Shown here piece by piece: positions 1 through 7,657 of a stretch of DNA of 64,000 nucleotides (position 1 is its first letter; each line of letters opens with the position of its first letter). The stretch is taken from positions 1,116,001 to 1,180,000 of the forward strand of contig NZ_JOMR01000001.1 of assembly GCF_000711195.1 (NCBI RefSeq), read 5' to 3'. Source of the DNA: Thiomicrospira pelophila DSM 1534. Its GTDB lineage: Bacteria; Pseudomonadota; Gammaproteobacteria; Thiomicrospirales; Thiomicrospiraceae. A program made the position numbers and the translations under genes. The notes beneath the pieces were generated by a model that had not been told where the DNA came from, searched no databases, and saw only the letters and a list, made by a program, of their open reading frames with translations.

Positions 1-1066
1 ACAAGTCATGCGCTTTTTGCATGGCTTGTTGCATTAACCCTTCTTGTTGCTGACGACGTTCTTGGTTATCGGCTTCGAGTTGCTGCAGATGCAACCAGGC
101 CTGGTCGAGGCTGTCGGCATTTAAAAAATGAAAGGCTTGGGTCACGTCATTGACTCGGCTGGCCGCATTAATACGTGAAGCAACTTGGAAGGCTAAAAAC
201 TCGGCATTATAAGGACGGTCTGAGTTATTGTTTAACTTACGAAAGGCTTGCCAGGCTGGGTGTTCGAATTGATTTATTTGTTGTAAACCCGCCAATACAA
301 TGGCCCGATTATTTGGGCTTTTTAAACTCACACTGTCGGCGATAGTTCCCAATGCCACGTGCAAACTGAGGTCTTTTAAAGAGGGGGTATCCCTAGGTAA
401 CATGCCACGTTTTATGAGCTCGTTACGAACTTGTGTCATGACCAAGAAAATGACAAAACAACCTGCGATGGTTTTGTCGTATTCGCAACCGCTTTGCTGT
501 GGATTGACAGTGCAAGTAGCACTCGCGGGTGCCCCTTCTGCTGGGATACTATGGTGGTCGGTGACGCATACTTTGATACCGGCTTGTGCCAAACGTTCGA
601 TACGTGGTTGATCACTCGAACCTTGATCGGCTGAAATGACGAGCTCTACGTTTTGCTCTAAGCCTAAAATCTCATCACACATTTCATCAGTAATGCCGTA
701 ACCGTTTTTGCGTTCACCGATCAAATGAACAACGCGCGCTGGATTGACATCAAAGTGATCAATCAACGCACGATGGGCGACCCAAGCCGAGGTTACACCA
801 TCTGTATCGTAATCGGTCGCTAATACAATTAGACCATCTGACTCAATCGCATTGGCAATCAGCTGGGCGGCTTGTTGTGAGTTTTTGAGCTGGTTGGGGT
901 GTTGTAAGTGCTTGAGCTGGGGCGAAATAATGGCCTCTATTTGCTCGGGCGATTCTAAGCGCTGGGCAACTAAGCGCGCTTGCAGATCCGTTAAGCCCAA
1001 CGCTTTGGCGGCTTCATGGCTGCTCGGGTTTAGCGGGCGTTGTGTAATGCGAGGCGGCTTAAGCAT
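1..1066 (-). CDS. recJ: RecJ-like DHH-family single-strand exonuclease, 3' end cut by window
   Basis: Reading the minus strand from an ATG at 1066-1064 gives an uninterrupted frame of 355 codons to the window edge. It shows the DHH phosphoesterase motifs in order: DYDTDG (about residue 92), a motif with SADQG, VTDHH, then LGTIADSV and ASRINAASR, which match RecJ's usual LGTVADVVPL and GPRLNAAGR. RecJ degrades single-stranded DNA 5' to 3' in recombination and mismatch repair. The motifs are somewhat divergent (ADQG where RecJ usually has VDNG), so a RecJ paralogue is possible. The first 12-bp palindrome of the window lies inside it and encodes DQAWL. The C-terminal OB-fold part would lie outside the window. 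Confidence 0.8.
   Translation of the reverse strand, partial: MLKPPRITQRPLNPSSHEAAKALGLTDLQARLVAQRLESPEQIEAIISPQLKHLQHPNQLKNSQQAAQLIANAIESDGLIVLATDYDTDGVTSAWVAHRALIDHFDVNPARVVHLIGERKNGYGITDEMCDEILGLEQNVELVISADQGSSDQPRIERLAQAGIKVCVTDHHSIPAEGAPASATCTVNPQQSGCEYDKTIAGCFVIFLVMTQVRNELIKRGMLPRDTPSLKDLSLHVALGTIADSVSLKSPNNRAIVLAGLQQINQFEHPAWQAFRKLNNNSDRPYNAEFLAFQVASRINAASRVNDVTQAFHFLNADSLDQAWLHLQQLEADNQERRQQQEGLMQQAMQKAHDL
94..105. repeat. ACCAGGCCTGGT palindrome, copy 1
   Basis: Perfect copy inside the recJ-like gene; read on the gene strand it encodes Gln-Ala-Trp within DQAWL, in the region linking the DHH core to the rest of the protein. Confidence 0.95.
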
Positions 1067-1164
1067 AGGGTGTTATCGGTCATTTGTTAGGGACTGCATT
1101 TTAACAGACCTAACCCAGCGGGCGAACCCTTTTAGGGTTAATCTGTGCTAGTATTATTTATGCA

Positions 1165-1184
1165 TATTTTATTCGAATAAAATA
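1165..1184. promoter_or_regulatory. 20-bp perfect AT-rich palindrome, possible operator
   Basis: TATTTTATTCGAATAAAATA is a perfect inverted repeat in the 257-bp gap between the divergent recJ-like gene and the PAS-GGDEF-EAL gene. With no T-run after it and divergent promoters expected here, a dimeric repressor or activator site is more likely than a terminator. The rest of the gap (1067-1323) shows no gene that I can support. Confidence 0.45.
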
Positions 1185-1323
1185 GATTTTTTCGATGCTT
1201 GGTCCGGAACAAGCTTATCTGGTTATTAGTAATTGTGATAGTAGATTTGTTTGACCCCCATTTTGACTAAGGTTAATATGAATTCACGTTGTATAAAAAA
1301 TTTACTTTAGGCCTTGCCAAAAC

Positions 1324-3408
1324 ATGATCCAGCAACAAACAAAGACGAGTTTGACCCTGCTTAAACACATTATGGAGAATTTTCCAGACGGTGTGTTTAC
1401 TCTCAACAGCGATTTGAAAATTACTTATGTAAATCCTGCTTTTTGTCAGTTGATGGGTTATAAAGAAGCCGATTTGCTGGGCAGTGAGATCACGACGCAC
1501 TTACAGGACTTAAATATTCTGGCGGAATGCCAAGCTGAAATAAATGCAAAAGGCTTTTGTCAGGGTCAAGAAACCATTTTTAAACGCGCTGATGGTGCTT
1601 TTTTGAATATTTCCAAGAATGTTCAAACCCTGGTGGACGAAGAGGGTAAACCTGGATTAATCATCAGCGTGCGTGATTTAACACCTATCCACCAACTCAA
1701 CTCAAAATTGACTCAAACCAGCCAAGAACTTGAACATTACAATCAATATTTATCAGATATTGTGGCTGAGCGCACTCAGATTTTAAATGATCAAATGGCC
1801 GTGCTATCAAGTTATAAAAAAGCCATTGATGTCAGTAGTATGGTCAGCAAATGCGCACTAGATAAACGTTTGATTGAAGTTAACGATTCAATTTGCGAGC
1901 GTTCAGGCTATCAACGCGAGGAGTTAATCGGTCAAGCATGCACATTTTTGTGGAGCCAAGAATCAAAACAGTTGGTTCCCGAAATTACTGAAATGGTTTT
2001 AAGTGGCAAACATTGGAATGGCATGGTTACGATGCTGACTAAAGCCGGTACGATTTTTTATCTTGAGGCCTACATTGTTCCAATCAGTAATGAATCGGGT
2101 GAGGTTATTGAATTGGTTAATATCAGTCATGATGTGACCCCTTTGATGGAAACCACCCAGGCTTTAAGTCACCGATTGCACTATGATTCGCTGACGGAGT
2201 TACCTAACAGAGTTAAGCTCCTAGCGGATGCAGAGGCGTCTAATCAGTCAGAACATATTATTTTATTTAATGTTGATAGTTTCAACGAGATCAATACGTT
2301 TTATGGCCATTATTTGGCGGATAAGTTATTAAAAGTCTTGGCGCGAAAGTTCGTTGAATTGACCCTAGGGTTACCGGCTCAGGTGTATAAGTTGCCGATT
2401 GATGAATTTGCGATTGTAATTAAAAACGATTGGGCGCGCCCAGATCTTGAGCATTTTGTACAAGGCTTGCTAGAGGTCGTGTCGGCACGCAGTTTTAAAG
2501 TTGGATTAGAGCAAATTAATTTAACTTTAACGGCGGGTTTAGCATCTTCCAATGCGCTTAATAATCAAGCCAAAGATGCTCTTGTTGCGGCAGATATGGC
2601 ACTTAAAATGGCAAAAAGACAGCGTAAACCTTTTGTTTTTTACGAATCCAGTCTGAATATCAAACAAAGTTATGAGAATAATTTGGCTTGGATTAAGCGT
2701 TTACGCAGTGCGATGGAAGAAGATCGTTTGGTTCCCTTCTTCCAACCGGTGGTTAACGCTAAAACATTAAAGGTCGATTATTATGAATGTCTCGTTAGAA
2801 TCGTTGAAAGTGATGGCCAAGTCGTTTCACCATTTAACTTTTTAGAAACGGCGAAAAAACTCAAGCTTTATCCACAGTTAACTCGGCGTATGCTAGATAA
2901 AGCCTTCGAAAAGTTCGCGGAAGAACGAGACAGCTTTTCGATTAATTTATCAATTGAAGATATTGTTGACCCAGTTACCAGTGCATGGATTATTGAAAAA
3001 GTGAGTAACTGTTCGTTTGCCGAACGAGTGATTTTTGAAATTGTTGAGTCCGAAGGTATTCAAAACTACGATGTTGTAAATCACTTTATCCGGGATGTAA
3101 AACAATACGGTGTCAAAATTGCGATTGATGATTTTGGCGCAGGTTATTCAAACTTTATTTACATTATGCGTTTAGACGTTGATTTTATTAAGATTGACGG
3201 CTCGATTATCCGAGATATTCAACATAATAAATCCTCCCAGGTCATTACCGAAACCATTATTAATTTTGCGCGCAAACTTAATATACAAACCGTCGCTGAG
3301 TTTGTGGCGGATGAAAGCATTTATGACTATGTCAAGCACTTAGAGATTGATAATTTGCAGGGGTATTTGTTTGGCAAGCCAGAAAATCACTTGTTAAATG
3401 CTGGCTAA
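1324..3408 (+). CDS. PAS-PAS-GGDEF-EAL c-di-GMP signalling protein with degenerate catalytic motifs
   Basis: 694 aa without predicted membrane segments. Two PAS domains (about 13-120 and 165-285) are joined by a short coiled coil. They are followed by a GGDEF domain whose signature reads LPIDEF near residue 357, so cyclase activity is probably lost. A C-terminal EAL domain follows, with ECL instead of EAL near 487 but intact downstream motifs: NLS, FEIVESEG, DDFGAGYSN near 601, IKIDGSII and QGYLFGKP. The family makes or cleaves cyclic di-GMP; this member may be a phosphodiesterase or only a c-di-GMP sensor. The start is the ATG after GCCAAAAC; no strong ribosome site is visible. It converges on the DUF2062 gene, with the two stop codons 16 bp apart inside a shared palindrome. 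Confidence 0.85.
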   Translation: MIQQQTKTSLTLLKHIMENFPDGVFTLNSDLKITYVNPAFCQLMGYKEADLLGSEITTHLQDLNILAECQAEINAKGFCQGQETIFKRADGAFLNISKNVQTLVDEEGKPGLIISVRDLTPIHQLNSKLTQTSQELEHYNQYLSDIVAERTQILNDQMAVLSSYKKAIDVSSMVSKCALDKRLIEVNDSICERSGYQREELIGQACTFLWSQESKQLVPEITEMVLSGKHWNGMVTMLTKAGTIFYLEAYIVPISNESGEVIELVNISHDVTPLMETTQALSHRLHYDSLTELPNRVKLLADAEASNQSEHIILFNVDSFNEINTFYGHYLADKLLKVLARKFVELTLGLPAQVYKLPIDEFAIVIKNDWARPDLEHFVQGLLEVVSARSFKVGLEQINLTLTAGLASSNALNNQAKDALVAADMALKMAKRQRKPFVFYESSLNIKQSYENNLAWIKRLRSAMEEDRLVPFFQPVVNAKTLKVDYYECLVRIVESDGQVVSPFNFLETAKKLKLYPQLTRRMLDKAFEKFAEERDSFSINLSIEDIVDPVTSAWIIEKVSNCSFAERVIFEIVESEGIQNYDVVNHFIRDVKQYGVKIAIDDFGAGYSNFIYIMRLDVDFIKIDGSIIRDIQHNKSSQVITETIINFARKLNIQTVAEFVADESIYDYVKHLEIDNLQGYLFGKPENHLLNAG

Positions 3409-3428
3409 GCACCAGGCCTGGTGCTTAG
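3405..3428. repeat. 24-bp perfect palindrome around ACCAGGCCTGGT (copy 2) overlapping two convergent stop codons
   Basis: The core 12-mer is 3411-3422; symmetry extends six bases on each side (CTAAGC and GCTTAG). The plus-strand TAA at 3406-3408 and the minus-strand TAA (complement of 3425-3427) are mirror images within it. As RNA it would form a GC-rich hairpin from either strand, so it may also serve as a compact bidirectional terminator, although no T-run follows. Confidence 0.95.
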
Positions 3429-4012
3429 TGGTTGTCTTGTTTATGCACATTGTCGGGTGCATGAAAAGAGCGTGGTTTTTTAAATACCACTTTATTTTTT
3501 CTTGACGATAAGCGGCGACGCCAACTTAAGTTGACTTGAATGCGCCACAGCACGTGAATTCCTAAATAGCCAATACTACCTAATGCCAAACCAACTACAA
3601 AGCTACCAAGTAATAAGGGTTGCCAGATTACGGTAAAGGTATGGAAAATCCATTCCCAACTTATGACTAAGTTCAAACTCTCATTAGCTCGTTCCCCCAA
3701 TAATAATGAACCAACACGGTAGTTGAAGTACCAAATTGGTGCCATCGTGAATGGATTACTAATCCACACAAGCGCAATACTTAACGGTAAGTTTGCTCTC
3801 ACTATCATCGCTGATAATGCAGCCGTGACCATTTGCCAAGGCATTGGCATGGCGGCCCAAAAGGGGCCTACAAAAAAAGCCTTGGCAACCGAGTTTCGGT
3901 TTAAATGCCAGAGATTGGGGTCTTGAAACCAGTGCGCGATTGAACTAAACCCTTTTATCTTGAGCAGTTTTTTTGGGTCTGGAATCCATTTTTTAAAGAG
4001 TTTTTTTGGCAT
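3425..4012 (-). CDS. DUF2062 family membrane protein
   Basis: 195 aa. The family hallmark is visible: a positively charged N-terminus, FFVGPFWAAMPMPWQM and NLPLSIALVWISNPFTMAPIWY, then two or three hydrophobic segments (about residues 70-105 and 130-160). The basic C-terminus ends in a charged tail. DUF2062 proteins are inner-membrane proteins of unknown function, often near competence or cell-envelope genes. Its ATG (4012-4010) overlaps the comEC ATG face to face, so the two genes must share or interleave their promoters. Confidence 0.8.
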   Translation of the reverse strand: MPKKLFKKWIPDPKKLLKIKGFSSIAHWFQDPNLWHLNRNSVAKAFFVGPFWAAMPMPWQMVTAALSAMIVRANLPLSIALVWISNPFTMAPIWYFNYRVGSLLLGERANESLNLVISWEWIFHTFTVIWQPLLLGSFVVGLALGSIGYLGIHVLWRIQVNLSWRRRLSSRKNKVVFKKPRSFHAPDNVHKQDNH

Positions 4013-6437
4013 GTTTATCAGTTTTTCGCTTGGATTTGTTGGCGTTATATTTGGTCTTTATCAACTGGGTGACTGGCCGAGTTGGTTGTATCTAATGCCT
4101 GCGATTCTTGTTTTCAGTGTGGCAATATGGCGATCTTGGCTGCGAATTGAACATTTTAGTTTAGGCGTTATTATAGGCTGGATTTGGTTAAGTTTGTCTG
4201 TCTTTTTGACACCTAATTTGTCCGAGTCGATGATGGGCGAAACCCATTGGGTAGAAGGACGAATTGTGGGTTTGGTGCAAAATAATGTGCGTGAATCTAA
4301 CTCCTTACCAATTCAACGATATGAGATGCGTTTAACACGGCTGGAAAGCCTTGATCAAAATGCCTATCAGGCCTGGTCGTGGCCTAAACCGACCATTCGA
4401 TTAAGTTGTTATCGTTGCAATTGGACACCAAAACCAGGCGAGTCTTATCGGCTGGCGGTACGTATTAAACCCATTCATGGCAGTATGAACCCAGGCGGGT
4501 TTGATTATGAGGCTTGGGCGCATCAGCAGGATCTAAAAGCCACGGGATATGTGCGAATCAATGAAGCGGAACCACGCTTGCTTAAGCACAGCTTTGATCA
4601 CCATCAAATACGTGCGGCATTAGGACACCACTTAAATTCGGTTTGGGGTGATTCTCGTTTTGGCGGGATCTATAACGCTTTGTTATATGCTGATCGACAA
4701 GCTATCTCAGATAACGATTGGTCATTAATGCGCGCCACCGGAACCATTCACTTAATGGCCATCTCCGGCCTGCATTTGGCTTTGGTAGCTTTAATGGGGT
4801 ATGGCGTCGGGCGCTTGATTTGGCGTTTACCGATCCGACGTTTTGAGCGTTATCCGGTGCACTGGTTTGGTAGTGCAGTCGCACTGATGTTGGCGACTAT
4901 TTATGGCTTGTTGGCGGGCTTTAGTATTCCGACTCAGCGAGCCTGGATCATGGTAGCGGTGACGGTGGTGTTTTTGCTTTTAAGACGCCAGTTTCAACCT
5001 TGGTCAGTGTTATTATTGGCAGCTTTAGTAGTGGTCGTTTGGCAGCCGGAAAGTGTGTTATCACAGGGTTTTTGGTTGTCATTTTTAGCTGTGGGTTTGA
5101 TCTTTTTAGTGTTAAATCAGCCTCAGGTTAAAGCTCGGCCAGTTTGGCAAAAAGCCGTTTTAATTCAATTGGTTTTGTCGATAGGCCTGGCTCCGGCTTT
5201 ATGGTGGTTTTATCAACAAGTGCCGATATACAGTTTGCTCGCCAATTTGCTGGCTGTACCGTTTGTGAGTTTTATTGGCTTGCCATTGTTGTTTCTGACC
5301 ACGCTGGTTTCTTTTCTATCAAACGACCTTGCCGTGTTGTTGGTTTGGTTGAATGACTACTTATGGGCGGGCTTATGGTGGGCTTTAAACACCATTTCGC
5401 AATGGCCGTTGAGTGAATGGAAACCCGTACCAATTGCATTATGGCAAGTAGTGTTGGTCTATGGGTTGGTATTTAGTGGACTGTTATTTCGGTGGACGGC
5501 TTCAAAGCCAGTAGCAAAATCTCCGCGGCCGCCAAGCCGAAGTCATTTAAAGTCTAACTTGTTTGTCAAACTCATGAGTATTGGTTTAGCCGTCGGCATT
5601 TTGTTCTGGCCTAATAAACCAGAAAACGTGCCTTATGGTGGGTTTTGGTTAAGCTTGTTAGATGTTGGTCAAGGCCAAGCTTTGGTGATTGAAACCCAAA
5701 ATAAAACCTTGGTTTATGATACTGGACCGAGTTTTGGTGCCCGTTTCGATGGCGCGCAAATCGCAATTTCACCTTATTTGCGCTATAGAGGCAAGCGAAC
5801 CATTGAGATGTTAATGGTGAGCCATGCGGATCGAGATCATGCCGGCGGGGCTCGCAGCCTAGTGGAGGACTGGCCAATCGAAACGCGTTTAAGCGGCCAG
5901 GTTGAGCGTTTAAAACAGAATTTTGAATTGAGCGGTTTTGAGGCTTGCGAAGCATCGCAAAGTTGGTGGTGGGATGGAGTGAAATTTGAAGTCTTGGCGC
6001 CGGGTTTATTTGTGGCAGGAGATCATAATGATCAATCTTGTGTTTTGAAGGTGAGTACAACTGATGCCAGTGTGATGATTACTGGGGACTTAAGTTCCAA
6101 ACACGAAGCCAAGCTAATCGAGCATTATGGTCAATCTCATCTCCGGAGTTCAGTGTTGATTGCTGGACATCATGGCAGTCGTCATTCGACTCACCAGGCC
6201 TGGCTGCAGGCTTTACAGCCTGAATTAGTTTTGTTTAGCGCCGGCTATCGAAATGCCTTTGGCTTTCCCGCTCAGCAAACGCGTCAACGTATTGAGGCCA
6301 AACAGATTGATTGGTTAAATACCGCTTGCGAAGGGGCAATTCAAATTCGTTTTACGCCTCAAGAATGGCTAGTTTTTAATCGTTCGCGGGTCTCGAAAAA
6401 GCGTTGGTTCCATCACCAATGCGAATTGACTTTATAA
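4011..6437 (+). CDS. comEC: ComEC/Rec2 DNA uptake channel
   Basis: About 808 aa from the ATG at 4011; an in-frame TTG at 3960 would add 17 residues but has no ribosome site and would lie inside the divergent gene. Order: N-terminal membrane segments and soluble DUF4131 region, then the multi-helix Competence domain (AISGLHLALVAL near residue 250), then a C-terminal metallo-beta-lactamase-like domain with LLDVGQGQA, YDTG, VSHADRDHAGG and GHHGSRHS. The family carries transforming single-stranded DNA across the inner membrane. The gene suggests natural competence, though no pilus genes are in the window. Near-copies of the 12-bp palindrome occur at 4366 and 6193. Confidence 0.92.
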   Translation: MFISFSLGFVGVIFGLYQLGDWPSWLYLMPAILVFSVAIWRSWLRIEHFSLGVIIGWIWLSLSVFLTPNLSESMMGETHWVEGRIVGLVQNNVRESNSLPIQRYEMRLTRLESLDQNAYQAWSWPKPTIRLSCYRCNWTPKPGESYRLAVRIKPIHGSMNPGGFDYEAWAHQQDLKATGYVRINEAEPRLLKHSFDHHQIRAALGHHLNSVWGDSRFGGIYNALLYADRQAISDNDWSLMRATGTIHLMAISGLHLALVALMGYGVGRLIWRLPIRRFERYPVHWFGSAVALMLATIYGLLAGFSIPTQRAWIMVAVTVVFLLLRRQFQPWSVLLLAALVVVVWQPESVLSQGFWLSFLAVGLIFLVLNQPQVKARPVWQKAVLIQLVLSIGLAPALWWFYQQVPIYSLLANLLAVPFVSFIGLPLLFLTTLVSFLSNDLAVLLVWLNDYLWAGLWWALNTISQWPLSEWKPVPIALWQVVLVYGLVFSGLLFRWTASKPVAKSPRPPSRSHLKSNLFVKLMSIGLAVGILFWPNKPENVPYGGFWLSLLDVGQGQALVIETQNKTLVYDTGPSFGARFDGAQIAISPYLRYRGKRTIEMLMVSHADRDHAGGARSLVEDWPIETRLSGQVERLKQNFELSGFEACEASQSWWWDGVKFEVLAPGLFVAGDHNDQSCVLKVSTTDASVMITGDLSSKHEAKLIEHYGQSHLRSSVLIAGHHGSRHSTHQAWLQALQPELVLFSAGYRNAFGFPAQQTRQRIEAKQIDWLNTACEGAIQIRFTPQEWLVFNRSRVSKKRWFHHQCELTL
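4366..4377. repeat. near-copy of the 12-bp palindrome (ATCAGGCCTGGT)
   Basis: One mismatch; inside comEC, encoding YQAWS, the QAW reading. Confidence 0.7.
6193..6204. repeat. near-copy of the 12-bp palindrome (ACCAGGCCTGGC)
   Basis: One mismatch at the last base; inside the comEC beta-lactamase-like domain, encoding HQAWL. Confidence 0.8.
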
Positions 6438-6580
6438 TCCCTAATAATGTGAGGTTTTTCTTGTTGTATTTAGCTGTTTAGTATAATTTAATCATTAAAA
6501 ACGTTATTTGAGTTTAAATACTAGATGAAACTTATACTTATACCTAAGCCAGTACCCAAACCGTTTAAGCGAGATGCTTT

Positions 6581-7657
6581 ATGAAATCATCCCCCATTCC
6601 TATTGAAGACTCGAATTTCTTGATCATTGATGATAACAAAATGAACATTAATGTGGTCGAGGCCACCTTAGCATCAGGTGGCTACCGGAATTTTACCTCA
6701 GTGGTCAATGCGTTAGATATTGCCGACTTGATTCGAGATCAAGAATTTGACCTAGTGTTGTTAGATATCAACATGCCAATTATGGATGGCTTTTCGGTAT
6801 TGGCTTTATTTGAACAACATTGGAGTGTGGCTAACCGACCACCCGTAATTATGGTGACGGCACAAGTCGATGAAGAAAGCCGAATTCGTGCACTAGAGGT
6901 TGGTGCGAGCGATTATTTAACCAAGCCCTTTAACCGTATAGAGCTGTTAAAAAGGGTTGCGATTCATTTACAGAATTGGCATATGAAGCGCGCGCTGCAA
7001 TCGGAAAATAAAGTTTTGACCTCTGAAGTGCAAGCACGCACCAAAGCACTTGAAGAAGCAAAAATGGAAATGATTTACCGGCTAGGGCGTGCGGCTGAAT
7101 ACCGCGATAATGAAACCGGTAATCATGTCAAACGTGTGAGTTTGATTGCGCAAGCCATGGCTGAAGAGTTGGGAATGGATGCCGATTATTGTGAGTTGAT
7201 TGCTATCGCCTCTCCTATGCACGATATAGGTAAAATCGGGGTGTCGGATACTATTTTGCTCAAACCCGGCAAGTTAAATGATGACGAGTATTTATTAATG
7301 CAAGAACACGTTAAAATCGGCGCTGAAATCTTGTCTAATTCGGACTCTGACTTATTGAAAATGGCACACGAAATTGCCTTAACTCACCATGAAAAATACA
7401 ACGGAAAAGGCTATCCATATGGCTTAAAAGCCGAACAAATTCCATTATCTGGACGAATTGTTGCGGTAGCGGATGTGTTTGATGCCTTAACCTCAGAACG
7501 TCCTTATAAGAAGGCTTGGTCTACCGCGCAAGCGGTAGCATTAATTGAGCGTGAAAAAGGCCAGCATTTTGATCCAGTGTTGGTCGAGGTCTTTTTAAAA
7601 ATCCTTCCTAAAGTCCAGTTAATTTGCGATCGCTACCAAGAGCTCCCACCCACATGA
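6581..7657 (+). CDS. Response regulator with HD-GYP c-di-GMP phosphodiesterase output (RpfG-like)
   Basis: 358 aa. The N-terminal receiver (about 10-125) has the acidic pair IIDDN, the phospho-acceptor in LLLDINMPIMDG near residue 61, and the KPF lysine. A short coiled coil leads to a complete HD-GYP domain (about 160-350) with HDIGKIGV, LTHHEKYNGKGYP and a DVFDALTSERPYKK motif. The expected reaction is hydrolysis of c-di-GMP to GMP. The gene overlaps the next (a hybrid kinase) by ATGA, so the two are probably a cognate pair. The preceding 143 bp is AT-rich and probably holds the promoter. Confidence 0.92.
   Translation: MKSSPIPIEDSNFLIIDDNKMNINVVEATLASGGYRNFTSVVNALDIADLIRDQEFDLVLLDINMPIMDGFSVLALFEQHWSVANRPPVIMVTAQVDEESRIRALEVGASDYLTKPFNRIELLKRVAIHLQNWHMKRALQSENKVLTSEVQARTKALEEAKMEMIYRLGRAAEYRDNETGNHVKRVSLIAQAMAEELGMDADYCELIAIASPMHDIGKIGVSDTILLKPGKLNDDEYLLMQEHVKIGAEILSNSDSDLLKMAHEIALTHHEKYNGKGYPYGLKAEQIPLSGRIVAVADVFDALTSERPYKKAWSTAQAVALIEREKGQHFDPVLVEVFLKILPKVQLICDRYQELPPT

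Noticed and set aside
300-634. Plus-strand frames at 300-611 and 431-634
   Set aside because: They are shadows of the recJ-like gene, which is open on the minus strand through the entire interval.
4366-6204. Interpretation of the palindrome as a classical DNA uptake sequence because comEC is present
   Set aside because: Known uptake sequences of Neisseria and Pasteurellaceae are not palindromic, and comEC is widespread; the idea is kept only as one of several possibilities.
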